A program made the translations under genes and the position numbers. Positions 44,843-53,505 of a stretch of DNA of 64,000 nt are shown piece by piece. The notes under the pieces were generated by a model, which did no database searches, was not told the DNA's origin, and saw only the letters and a list, made by a program, of their open reading frames with translations. The stretch is from assembly GCF_014191605.1 (NCBI RefSeq), contig NZ_JACHWU010000004.1:248001-312000 (forward strand). Direction: 5' to 3'. Positions within the stretch are counted from its first letter, which is position 1. Each line of letters opens with the position of its first letter. The stretch is from Prauserella isguenensis (GTDB taxonomy: Bacteria; Actinomycetota; Actinomycetes; Mycobacteriales; Pseudonocardiaceae).

Positions 44843-46075
44843 ATGGGCGAGGGGCATGCGCTGGTCGCGGATCTGCTGTCGGTGTGGTGGATCGCGCTCG
44901 CCGCGGCGTTGGGGCCCGTGCTGGCGCTCACCACCCGGCGCACGATTCCCGACGTGGTGTGGCTGCTGGTGTTCGGAGCGCTCATCGGTCCCCACGCGCT
45001 CGGGCTGGCGGCCGAGACCGACGCCGTCGGGTTCCTGCGTGAACTCGGGCTCGGGTTCCTCTTCCTGTTGGCCGGGTTCGAGGTCCGGGTCGCCGACCTC
45101 CACGGCAGACAGGGCCGGCACGCGGCACTGACGTGGCTCGTGTGTGCCGTCCTCGGCGCGGGCGCCGGCCTGCTGGTCGTGCAGGGCGACAGCGAGGTGG
45201 CGATCGTGCTCGCGATCGCGTCGACGTCGACCGCCCTCGGCACGCTGTTGCCGATTCTCAAGGACTCCGGTGCGCTGGCGACGCCGTTGGGCAGGGCGGC
45301 GATGACCCACGGCGCGTACGGCGAGCTGTTGCCGATCGTGGCGATGTCGGTGCTGTTGTCGACGCGTGCCACCTGGCAGGCGGCCGTGGTGCTGCTGGCG
45401 TTCGCGGCAGCCGCTGTGGTCGTCGTGGTGCTGCCGGCCCGCATCCTGCGCAGGGTTCCGCTGCTGGGCCGCGCGGTGATGGGCGCGGCGAACACGACGA
45501 TGCAGACCACGGCGCGCATCACCGTCCTCGTGCTGGTGACGTTGATGCTCTTGACGGCCGTGCTGGAACTCGACGTCGCACTCGGCGCGTTCTCCGCAGG
45601 GCTGTTGTCGAACGCGATGTTGCGCGCGGTCGCGCCCGGCCATGCGGGGGAGATCGCACACAAGCTGGAGATCGTGGGGTTCAGCCTGCTCATCCCGGTG
45701 TTCTTCGTGACGAGCGGGATGACGATCGATCCGGGCGCGGTCGCGGCGGAGTGGCCGCTGCTCCTCGCGTTCGTCGCGGTGATCCTCGTCGTGCGCGGGC
45801 TGCCCGTGTTCGCCCGCGAGATGTGGACGACGACCCATTCGAACGTCACGGCGACCCGCGACCGCCTCGCCCTCGGTCTCTACGCGGCCACCGGGCTGCC
45901 GATCATCGTGGCGGTGACGCAGGTCGCCGTGTCGACGAAGCTGATCACGGCGGCGACGGCGTCGATCATGGTCACCGCCGGTGCCGTCACCGTGCTGGTC
46001 TTCCCGATGGCGGCGAGCCGGATCGTCGCCGGTGGGAAGGTCAGGTCTCCGGGGACGGCACGCCGCCCGCGATGA
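44843..46075 (+). CDS. CPA2-family cation:proton antiporter
   Basis: A 410-residue membrane protein with about 12 helices and no cytosolic TrkA-N domain. Family features include FLFLLAGFEVRVADL, AIASTSTALGTLLPILKDSG and FFVTSGMTIDP. It should exchange Na+ or K+ for H+. TAGCGT ends seven bases before the ATG at 44843 and no ribosome binding site is visible, so a leaderless transcript is likely; this separates it from the upstream operon. A perfect terminator hairpin follows. Confidence 0.88.
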   Translation: MGEGHALVADLLSVWWIALAAALGPVLALTTRRTIPDVVWLLVFGALIGPHALGLAAETDAVGFLRELGLGFLFLLAGFEVRVADLHGRQGRHAALTWLVCAVLGAGAGLLVVQGDSEVAIVLAIASTSTALGTLLPILKDSGALATPLGRAAMTHGAYGELLPIVAMSVLLSTRATWQAAVVLLAFAAAAVVVVVLPARILRRVPLLGRAVMGAANTTMQTTARITVLVLVTLMLLTAVLELDVALGAFSAGLLSNAMLRAVAPGHAGEIAHKLEIVGFSLLIPVFFVTSGMTIDPGAVAAEWPLLLAFVAVILVVRGLPVFAREMWTTTHSNVTATRDRLALGLYAATGLPIIVAVTQVAVSTKLITAATASIMVTAGAVTVLVFPMAASRIVAGGKVRSPGTARRPR

Positions 46076-46172
46076 ACGGCGTGACTCTGCGACGGGCGAC
46101 ACGGCGCGTGCCCGCCGGCCCCGTACTCGCCGTCGCCGGAACGGACAGCCGACCGGAAACCGGGACGCCGTA

Positions 46173-46216
46173 GGTTCGGTGCCGCCCCGCTGTCGGGTGC
46201 GGGGCGGCACCGAACC
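46173..46216. terminator. Perfect 18-bp bidirectional terminator
   Basis: GGTTCGGTGCCGCCCCGC (46173-46190) and its exact complement GCGGGGCGGCACCGAACC (46199-46216) flank an 8-base loop. It abuts the stop codon of the GH32 gene (46217) and follows the antiporter, serving both convergent transcripts. Confidence 0.9.
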
Positions 46217-47806
46217 TCACGCGTCCAGGTCGAAGACTTCGAGCGCCTGCACGGTGACCTCACCGCCGATGGCGAACGTGCTCGCCCTGGTGCTGCCGTC
46301 GTCCGGGAAGACGAGGTCGGTGATCACGGCTTGGCCGCGGTCCCCGAACACCTGCACGTTGGCTCGGTCGAGAACGATGCGGAGGCGGAGGACACCGTCG
46401 GTCGGTGGCAGGGGGACGGTGTGGCGTGCCGGGAAGCTCGAGTGGACGGTCGTCCGGCCCGAACTGCGCCGGTCGACGAACAGTTCCTGCCTCGTGACGT
46501 CGTATCCGATGCGAGTGCGGTAGGAGTCATTCGCGAAGACGTCGAATCCGAACGACGTCGCCGTCGCACCCGCGAGCTGGAACTCGGCGACAACGTCGAG
46601 CGCCGTCCCCTCGGTGTTGGGAGCTCCGCCCTGTTCGGAGACGGTTCCGCTCCAGGCGCGCCGGTTGCGGCGCACTCGTTCCAGCTCTGTGACCGGCTGC
46701 TGCGCGAGCCGCGTGCCGGCCGCGGTGGAGACCAGTTCCAGTTCGCGCGGGGCGGACATGCCGCCCCGCCACGGCGATGTGGGGACGTCGGCCGCGTACG
46801 ACCAGTTGCTCATCCAACCCAGCCAGAGTCGGCGGCCGTCGGGAACGTCCGACCACGACACCGCGGCGTAGAAGTCTGCGCCCTCGTCGGCCCACAGGAC
46901 GTCGTCGGGAGCTGCGTCGGGGGTGAACGTGGTGCCGTCGAAATCGCCCAGGAAGTACTGCATTCCCGAGCCACCTGCCGGTCCGCCCGGATTGATGCTC
47001 ACGATGAGGACCCACTTGCCACGGCGGTCGTCGCCATCCACCGGAAGCCGGAACAGATCGGGACACTCCCACACGCCGCCGTGTGCGCCGTGGTTCGCGC
47101 CGAACTCGCTGAGCTGTTCCCACTGCAGCAGGTTCGGCGAGCCGTAGAAGCGGATGCGGTCGCCCACGGCCAGCGACATCACCCACCGGTTCGTCGCTGC
47201 GTGCCAGAAGACCTTGGGATCGCGGAAATCGGCCTCGCCGGAGTTGGGGATCACCGGATTGCCGGAGTATTTGGTCCAGCTGCGACCGCGGTCGCTGCTG
47301 TAGGCCAGGCTCTGCTGCTGTGTGTCGCCCGCACTGGTGTAGAGCGCGACCAGGCCGGGACGGCCGCCGAAGAGACCGCTGGTGTCGTGGTGGTCCACGA
47401 CTGCGCAGCCGGAGAAGATGTCGCCCAGCTCGTCGGGTTCGAGTGCCACCGGCAGGTGCTTCCAGTGCACGAGGTCGGTGCTCACCGCGTGCCCCCAGGA
47501 CATGTTGCCCCACTGGTCGCCGTACGGGTTGTGCTGGAAGAACAGATGGTACTCGCCCTTGAAGTAGACCATCCCGTTCGGATCGTTCATCCAGTTGCGC
47601 TCCGGAGTGAAGCACACCGAGGGACGCCACTGCGACGTTTCCGAGGCGGATCCGGTCGTCTCGGCACGGGCGGCCGGTGAGCCGGGTAGCGACGCCGTCA
47701 ACCCCAGCCCGGCCAGCGCGCCGGCCCCGGCCAGGAAGTTGCGGCGTCCGAATCCCCGTGTCAGTGGATGCCGGGAAGTGGCGGTGCCGTCAGCGGAGTG
47801 TTCCAT
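46217..47806 (-). CDS. Tat-secreted GH32 fructan hydrolase (levanase/inulinase/sucrase)
   Basis: A 529-residue enzyme with a twin-arginine signal (GFGRRNFLAGAGALAGLGL, RR at 21-22). The five-bladed propeller has the nucleophile D75 in WMNDPNG, the transition-state stabiliser D196 in FRDPK and the acid/base E247 in ECPD, all three GH32 landmarks; a C-terminal beta-sandwich follows from about residue 370. It hydrolyses beta-fructosides such as levan, inulin or sucrose outside the cell. AGGAGG lies six bases before the ATG. Divergent from a DeoR regulator and sugar porter that would handle the released fructose. Confidence 0.93.
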   Translation of the reverse strand: MEHSADGTATSRHPLTRGFGRRNFLAGAGALAGLGLTASLPGSPAARAETTGSASETSQWRPSVCFTPERNWMNDPNGMVYFKGEYHLFFQHNPYGDQWGNMSWGHAVSTDLVHWKHLPVALEPDELGDIFSGCAVVDHHDTSGLFGGRPGLVALYTSAGDTQQQSLAYSSDRGRSWTKYSGNPVIPNSGEADFRDPKVFWHAATNRWVMSLAVGDRIRFYGSPNLLQWEQLSEFGANHGAHGGVWECPDLFRLPVDGDDRRGKWVLIVSINPGGPAGGSGMQYFLGDFDGTTFTPDAAPDDVLWADEGADFYAAVSWSDVPDGRRLWLGWMSNWSYAADVPTSPWRGGMSAPRELELVSTAAGTRLAQQPVTELERVRRNRRAWSGTVSEQGGAPNTEGTALDVVAEFQLAGATATSFGFDVFANDSYRTRIGYDVTRQELFVDRRSSGRTTVHSSFPARHTVPLPPTDGVLRLRIVLDRANVQVFGDRGQAVITDLVFPDDGSTRASTFAIGGEVTVQALEVFDLDA

Positions 47807-48432
47807 GTTTGCCTCCTCGTCTGTTCCTGCCGCCCGGTAGGCCCGCGGCAGTGCATGGGTGGGGTTCTGCGGACGTCAGAACGGGGCGGTACCGGTGCTC
47901 ATGAGCCGGAGCAGGGGCCGGAGTCGGAACAGGCCGGGTCGATGGCGGCGCGCCTGCGGTCACGCGATCCTCCTTGATCGGGAAATGACGACCCTGCCGA
48001 GCTGCCGCTCCGCAGTGCTCCGGCCTGTTCGGAGAGCCGTTCGGAGCTACCGGGGAGCTTCGTGTGTTCCCGGCTCATGCGCCGGGCCTCTCGGCGCCTG
48101 GCTGTCGCGTGGTATCCGATTGAACTGGTGCCCGATTGTGTCCGATGTCGCTTTGGTGTCGACTGATTGTGCTTGTTGCTGCGGGGTTGTCAACCTTGGA
48201 GTTGGTGGACTCGACTCGGCCAGGCTCGTGTGGCGGAGTGTGGCGCGGCGCGGACTCGAATCTTCCGTTCGCCGTTCGAAGTCGTGGCTGCTCTCCGTAA
48301 GTGCAGAGGGGGCCGATCATCGTCGGATGGGCGGGCCGTGCGGCCCGCCCTGTGGTCCGGTTGGGAGGGTTGACAAGAACGCAACAACCGTCAGAATCAG
48401 GCAATACCAGAACGCACCGGAGGGAAACGGGC
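47807..48432. other. 626-base divergent regulatory interval
   Basis: No gene is supported here. The left end holds the GH32 ribosome binding site and must contain its promoter; the right end carries a good plus-strand promoter at 48370. GTTGTCAAC at 48186-48194 is a small palindrome and GTTG/CAAC words recur near 48369-48388. The length is large for two promoters, so multiple operators or an unrecognised small RNA are possible. Confidence 0.5.
48370..48397 (+). promoter_or_regulatory. Sigma-70-type promoter of the DeoR gene
   Basis: TTGACA (48370-48375), a 16-base spacer and CAGAAT (48392-48397) precede the DeoR start by 35 bases. The -35 is a perfect consensus match, rare in this GC-rich sequence. 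Confidence 0.65.
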
Positions 48433-49194
48433 ATGTACGGTGCCGAGCGTCAGCAGCTGCTGGCACAGCAGGTGCGCACGGCTGGGCGGATCGACGTCAC
48501 CGTCACGTCCGAGGAGCTGGGCGTGGCGCCCGAGACCATCCGACGCGACCTCGCAGCCCTGGAGCGGCAGGGGCTTGTCCGCCGTGTCTACGGCGGTGCG
48601 ATCCTCCTGGAACGATCGCACTCCGAACCCGCGGTCGGCGACCGCGACCGAACCCGTTCGCAGGAGAAGGACCGGATCGCGCGCGCCGCGCTCGATCTCC
48701 TGCCGCAACGAGGAACCGTGCTTTTCGACGCGGGTACCACGAGCAGTCGCCTGGCGGCCTTGGTGCCGCAGGGCCGGGACCTGACGATCGTCACGAACTC
48801 GCTGCCCATCGCCTCCCAGCTCGCCACACGCAGCGATGTCGGCGTGCACATGCTGGGCGGCCGAATTCGGGGTACGACACTGGCGGCGGTCGAGTCCTGG
48901 GCCCTCGACGTCCTGGCCGGATTGACCGTGGACGTCGGTTTCTTCGGGACGAACGGGTTCTCGGCCGCACGGGGATGTACCACGCCGGACACCGCCGAAT
49001 CCGCGGTGAAGGCGGCGATGGTCGGAGCCTGTCGTCGTCGCGTGCTGCTCAGCGACCACAGCAAGTACGGCGACGACCAGTTCGCCCGGTTCGCCACGCT
49101 CGGCGAGATCGACGTCGTGGTGACCGACAGCGGCCTGGACGAACGAGCCGTGGCCGAACTCAACGAGGCTGCGATCGAGGTGGTACTCGCATGA
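48433..49194 (+). CDS. DeoR-family sugar regulator
   Basis: A 253-residue DeoR protein: N-terminal HTH (RQQLLAQQVRTAGRIDVTVT, LGVAPETIRRDLAALERQG, RRVYGGAIL) and a ribose-phosphate-isomerase-like effector domain with FDAGTTSSRLAAL, GFFGTNGFS and SDHSKYG. These regulators sense phosphorylated sugars; between a fructan hydrolase and a sugar porter, a fructose phosphate is plausible. GGAGGG precedes the ATG. Likely controls both flanking genes. Confidence 0.9.
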   Translation: MYGAERQQLLAQQVRTAGRIDVTVTSEELGVAPETIRRDLAALERQGLVRRVYGGAILLERSHSEPAVGDRDRTRSQEKDRIARAALDLLPQRGTVLFDAGTTSSRLAALVPQGRDLTIVTNSLPIASQLATRSDVGVHMLGGRIRGTTLAAVESWALDVLAGLTVDVGFFGTNGFSAARGCTTPDTAESAVKAAMVGACRRRVLLSDHSKYGDDQFARFATLGEIDVVVTDSGLDERAVAELNEAAIEVVLA

Positions 49195-49281
49195 GTCGGC
49201 ACTGACCATCCACAACAGACCGGCTCGATCCGCTCGTATCCGACACGTCCCCCGAATCCTTCAACGAGGAAGGTGCCCGAC

Positions 49282-50703
49282 ATGCAGAACGTACCGACCC
49301 GGGTGGGCAACCCCGGGAATCGACTGGCACTGCGGAGCGCCGTCATCGCCGCGCTCGGCGGACTGCTGTTCGGTTTCGACACCGCCGTGATCTCCGGTAC
49401 CACCGACGCGTTGCAGGACGTGTTCTCCCTGACTGCAGGCGGGCTCGGCTTCACCGTCGCGACCGCGTTGATCGGCACGATCATCGGCGCCGCCGTGACC
49501 GGTATCTGGAAACCGGCCGATGTGTTCGGGCGCAAGAAGGTCCTCTACGCGATCGGCGTCCTGTACCTCGTGTCCGCGGTCGGTTCGGCGCTCGCCCCGG
49601 ACTGGGTGACCTTCATGGTGCTTCGGTTCGTCGGCGGAATCGGGGTCGGTGCGGCGGCCGCCGTCGCGCCGATCTACAACGCCGAGGTGTCCCCGCCCAA
49701 GCTCCGCGGTCGCATGGTGGGCTTGTTCCAGTTCAACATCGTGCTGGGCATTCTGCTGGCGTACCTGTCGAACTACGTCACGCTGCAGCTGGCACCGGAG
49801 GCGACGGCGTGGCGGTGGATGTTCGGTGTCGAGGCGCTGCCCGCGCTCGCTTTCGTGTTCCTGCTGATCCTCGTGCCGGAGAGCCCGCGATGGTTGATGA
49901 AGGTGGGCAGGGCGGCCGAGGCCGGTCGGGTGATCGAGGCGCTCGCTCCGGACCCGGACGAGGCGCGCCGTGTGCACACGGAGATCGCCGAGGCGCTCGA
50001 GACCGATGACGCGGAGCAGCGGGTCCCGTTCTTCGCCCGCCGACACCGGAAGGTCATTCTCCTGGCGCTCGCGATCGCGGCGTTCAACCAGTTGTCCGGC
50101 ATCAACGCTGTGCTGTACTACGCTCCCTCGATCTTCTCGTCGGCGGGGATGGGCGAGAGTGCGTCGTTCCTCAGCAGCAGTGGTGTCGGGCTGATCAACC
50201 TGGTCTCGACCATGCTCGCACTGGTCGTGATCGACCGGCTCGGGCGGCGCAGGCTGATGCTCGTCGGGTCGATCGGATACCTGATCACGCTCGGCCTTCT
50301 CGCGGGAACGTTCTTCAGCCAGGGGACGGACTTCTCCGGGGCGGCGAGCCTCCTGGTGGTCGTCCTCGTGATGCTGTTCGTCGCCGCACACGCCTTCGGC
50401 CAGGGCGCGGTGATCTGGGTCTTCATCTCGGAGATCTTCCCGACCTCGATCCGGGCCAGGGGGCAGGCGTTCGGATCCCTGGTCCACTGGGGCTTCGCGG
50501 CGGCCGTCTCCTGGGTCTTCCCGTTGCTGGCCGACGTCGTCGGCGGTGGCACGGCGTTCGCGTTCTTCTTCCTGTGCATGGTCGGCCAGCTCGTCTGGGT
50601 GCTCGTGCTGATGCCGGAGACCAAGGGTGTCCCGCTGGAGAAGCTGCAACGCGTGCTCGGAGTCGGCGATCGTCGCCGTGTCGACCCGGACTCCGGCCGC
50701 TAG
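49282..50703 (+). CDS. Sugar porter-family MFS transporter
   Basis: A 473-residue, 12-helix hexose/polyol:H+ symporter. Signatures are GGLLFGFDTAVISG at helix 1, FGRKK, PESPRWLMK after helix 6, QLSGINAVLYYAPSIF in helix 7, DRLGRRRL and C-terminal PETKGVPLEKLQ. These place it with XylE/GLUT-like proteins. The ATG at 49282 is chosen over the GTG at 49273, which overlaps the AGGAAG ribosome binding site. It probably takes up fructose or another monosaccharide released by the secreted GH32 enzyme. Confidence 0.92.
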   Translation: MQNVPTRVGNPGNRLALRSAVIAALGGLLFGFDTAVISGTTDALQDVFSLTAGGLGFTVATALIGTIIGAAVTGIWKPADVFGRKKVLYAIGVLYLVSAVGSALAPDWVTFMVLRFVGGIGVGAAAAVAPIYNAEVSPPKLRGRMVGLFQFNIVLGILLAYLSNYVTLQLAPEATAWRWMFGVEALPALAFVFLLILVPESPRWLMKVGRAAEAGRVIEALAPDPDEARRVHTEIAEALETDDAEQRVPFFARRHRKVILLALAIAAFNQLSGINAVLYYAPSIFSSAGMGESASFLSSSGVGLINLVSTMLALVVIDRLGRRRLMLVGSIGYLITLGLLAGTFFSQGTDFSGAASLLVVVLVMLFVAAHAFGQGAVIWVFISEIFPTSIRARGQAFGSLVHWGFAAAVSWVFPLLADVVGGGTAFAFFFLCMVGQLVWVLVLMPETKGVPLEKLQRVLGVGDRRRVDPDSGR

Positions 50704-50716
50704 GACCGGATGGTCC

Positions 50717-51718
50717 TCATCGGACGGTCGTGCGGTCGCGCCAGTAACGTTTGCGCACGTCGAGCAGTACCGACACGTCGAACGTCGACACGCCGGGCAG
50801 GGCACCGAGGTCGGTGGTCAGGAACTCCGCGAGTCCGTCCTCGTCACGGAACACGCCCTGGTGGATCACCGACGAGTTGCCGGCGACGATGGAGACGTAG
50901 CGCGCCGAGGTGTGGCGCGCGAGCGATTCGCTGACGGCGCGGATGGAGCCGGGAGCCACGGTCAGTGCGACCACCGCTTCCAGTCCGTAGCCGAGCAGCC
51001 GGGGTTCGATCTCGACGCGTGGTCGCACGATGCCGCGTTCCAGGACCGTGTGCAGCAGGCGGTAGGCGGTGGACTGGGTGCTGCCGAGTTCCCTGGCCAC
51101 CTGGGCCGCGGTGATTCTGCCGTGCTCGCGCAGCAACCGCGCGACGCGGAGGGCCTCCTCGGTCGGTTCGGCCTGCGGAGCGGCGGGCGGCACCTCCGGC
51201 TCGGCGTGTGAACGCAGCAGGTCGACTTGCTCGCCGGACAGCCGGGGCAGCCGCCACGAGTCGGCCAGGGCGACGCCGCGCAACACCAGCTCGCTGTGCG
51301 CAGACTCCACGCCGGGGATCGTGGTGATCCGCTCGACGAGCAGGTCCTGCACGGCGAGCCGCTCCGTGGCCTGCACGGCGCAGTAGACGTCGGCGCGGCC
51401 CGCCGTGGTGGCCACCAGCTGAGACTCCGGGAGCTCCGCGATGGCCGTGGCCACCTGGCGAGCACGGCCCGCGCTCGCGCTGATCCACACGTGCCACGGG
51501 TTGCCGTTCCCGGTGACAGACCAGTCGAGCTGCCCGATGACGCGGAGCACCCCGTCGGACTCCAGACGTGCCATCCGCCTGCTGACGGTGCTGGACGAGA
51601 CGCCGAGTGCCGAGGCGATCGCGGCCAGCGGGGCCCGCGGCGTGACCTGCAGCGCGGCCACGAGATCGAGGTCGTCCGGCTCCAACTCCGCTGTGCCCGC
51701 CGGCCATCCCGTGCCCAT
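50717..51718 (-). CDS. Double-module Lrp/AsnC-family regulator
   Basis: A 333-residue protein consisting of two Lrp modules in tandem: HTH 1 at about residues 15-60 (LAAIASALGVSSSTVSRRMA), first RAM-like sensor domain, HTH 2 at about 185-235 (ITAAQVARELGSTQSTAYRL) and a second sensor domain to the end. Fused Lrp modules make a pseudo-dimer. It is divergent from an AbgT transporter and peptidase, implying control by folate breakdown products or amino acids. Confidence 0.88.
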   Translation of the reverse strand: MGTGWPAGTAELEPDDLDLVAALQVTPRAPLAAIASALGVSSSTVSRRMARLESDGVLRVIGQLDWSVTGNGNPWHVWISASAGRARQVATAIAELPESQLVATTAGRADVYCAVQATERLAVQDLLVERITTIPGVESAHSELVLRGVALADSWRLPRLSGEQVDLLRSHAEPEVPPAAPQAEPTEEALRVARLLREHGRITAAQVARELGSTQSTAYRLLHTVLERGIVRPRVEIEPRLLGYGLEAVVALTVAPGSIRAVSESLARHTSARYVSIVAGNSSVIHQGVFRDEDGLAEFLTTDLGALPGVSTFDVSVLLDVRKRYWRDRTTVR

Positions 51719-51828
51719 CGACCGCCCCTACGCGTCACCCGTTCTGCTCGCCGAATCCGGCGCCGTCTGCATGAACCTAGCAGCCGTCCGGGGCATGACG
51801 AGCAAAACATGCGAAACGAACTCGTAAC

Positions 51829-51858
51829 TTGACCGAACCATTCGTTAGGATCTCTAAT
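51829..51858 (+). promoter_or_regulatory. Promoter and repeat upstream of the AbgT gene
   Basis: TTGACC (51829-51834), an 18-base spacer and TCTAAT (51853-51858) resemble a sigma-70 promoter. AACTTG occurs directly repeated at 51826-51831 and 51864-51869, 38 bases apart, bracketing the promoter, and may be contacted by the Lrp regulator. Confidence 0.55.
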
Positions 51859-51894
51859 CAAGCAACTTGTCACCTACGGCGAACGGGGGCCTTC

Positions 51895-53451
51895 GTGACT
51901 TCCACGGAGACGAACGCGGTTCCGTCCGCGACCTCGCGGCCGATGCGGTTGCTGTTGCGGCTGCTCGGCGTCATCGAACGTGTCGGCAACAAGCTGCCGC
52001 ATCCCTTCTGGCTGTTCGTGCTGATGGCGGGCGTCGTCATCGCGGCCAGCGCGGTCCTGGACGCCCTCGGCGCCTTCGCGGTCTCGCCCGCCGACGGCGA
52101 GCGGGTCGAGATCACGAGCCTGCTGTCCCAGGCAGGCCTGCACATGATGCTCGGCGACGCCGTCGACAACTTCGCGTCGTTCCCGCCGCTGGCGCTGATC
52201 GTCGTGGTGATGCTCGGCGTCGCGGTCGCCGAGCGCAGCGGCATGCTCACGGCGTTGCTGCGGCGCACGGTCACCCGGGTGCAGCCGAAGTATCTGACCT
52301 TCGCGCTGGCGCTCGCCGGGATCTCCGCGAGCGTGGCCTCCGACGCCGCCTACGTCGTACTGGTGCCGCTGGGTGCGCTCGTGTTCAAGGCGGCCGGACG
52401 CAGCCCGATCCTCGGCCTGGTCGTGGCGTACGCGTCGATCGCCGCGGGGTACGACGCCTCGGTGTTCATCACCGCGGGCGACGTGCTCTTCGCCGGGATC
52501 ACGACCAGCGCCGCCGAACTCGTCTCGCCCGGGCACGTCGTCAGCCCGCTGGCGAACTACTTCTTCACCGCCACCTCGGCGATCGTGCTCGCACTGGTGA
52601 TCACCGCCGTGACCGAGTTCGTGCTCACCCGGCGCGCGCAGAGCATCGAGGTCGACGGCGACGGGCTCGACGAGGAGCTCGGCTCGATGACGCTGTCCGA
52701 CACGGAGCGGAAGGGCCTGCGCAACGCGGGCTGGATGCTGCTCGGCATCGCCGTCGTGGTGGCCGGCGCGTTGATCCCGCCGGGTTCGCCCGCACGCGGT
52801 GACGACGGTGGGCTGCTCGACTCGGCCGTGGTGACCGGCATCGCCGTCGTGCTCGGGCTGACGTTCCTGCTCACGGGATACGTGTACGGCCGCACCACCG
52901 GGAGCCTGTCGAGGGCCCGCGAGATCCCGGCCGCGATGGGGCAGGGCGTGCGCGACCTGGCGCCGGTGATCGTACTGTTCTTCGCGGCGAGCCAGTTCAT
53001 CGCCTATTTCAAGTGGACGAACATGGGCGAGGTCGTGGCGATCCGCGGCGCGGAGCTGCTCGACCATGCCGACGTGCCGACGATCGTGATGTTCCTCGGG
53101 ATGTTGGTCGCGGCGTGCGTCATGGGTGTGCTGCTCACCAGCGGGTCCGCGTTGTGGACGCTGATCGCGCCCGTGTTCGTGCCGATGTTCCTGCTGCTGA
53201 ACGTTCCGGCGGAGACGACGCTCGCGCTGTACCGCATCGCGGACTCGGGCACCAACCTGATCAGCCCGATGAGCCCGTACTTCGCGATGGCTCTCGGCTT
53301 CCTGCAGCGGTACCGGAAGCAGGCGGGCATCGGAACGCTGATGTCGCTGACGTTGCCGATCGCTCTGAGCGTGATCACGGCGTGGACGGTGTTGTTCCTG
53401 ATTTGGTGGGGGATCGGCATTCCGCTCGGCCCCGGCGCGCCCGTGCGCTGA
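51895..53451 (+). CDS. abgT: AbgT-family p-aminobenzoyl-glutamate transporter
   Basis: A 518-residue membrane protein with about 12 hydrophobic segments. Conserved AbgT features include IERVGNKLPHPFWLFVLMAG at the N-terminus, ASDAAYVVLVPLGALVFKAA, YNFF-type region PLANYFFTATSA and SPMSPYFAMALGF. The family imports p-aminobenzoyl-glutamate or exports sulfonamide-like compounds. GTG at 51895 is the most plausible start, with only GGGGG upstream. A CPG2-type peptidase follows after 54 bases, which favours the import role. Confidence 0.92.
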   Translation: MTSTETNAVPSATSRPMRLLLRLLGVIERVGNKLPHPFWLFVLMAGVVIAASAVLDALGAFAVSPADGERVEITSLLSQAGLHMMLGDAVDNFASFPPLALIVVVMLGVAVAERSGMLTALLRRTVTRVQPKYLTFALALAGISASVASDAAYVVLVPLGALVFKAAGRSPILGLVVAYASIAAGYDASVFITAGDVLFAGITTSAAELVSPGHVVSPLANYFFTATSAIVLALVITAVTEFVLTRRAQSIEVDGDGLDEELGSMTLSDTERKGLRNAGWMLLGIAVVVAGALIPPGSPARGDDGGLLDSAVVTGIAVVLGLTFLLTGYVYGRTTGSLSRAREIPAAMGQGVRDLAPVIVLFFAASQFIAYFKWTNMGEVVAIRGAELLDHADVPTIVMFLGMLVAACVMGVLLTSGSALWTLIAPVFVPMFLLLNVPAETTLALYRIADSGTNLISPMSPYFAMALGFLQRYRKQAGIGTLMSLTLPIALSVITAWTVLFLIWWGIGIPLGPGAPVR

Positions 53452-53505
53452 CGACGAACACCGTGCGACGACAAGAGTCCGTGCCGATGACAAGGGAGAG
53501 AACAC

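Noticed and set aside
47859-49205. A 448-residue frame reading through the fructan intergenic region into the DeoR gene
   Set aside because: The DeoR HTH is in another frame; the composition is Arg/Gly-rich and unlike neighbours.
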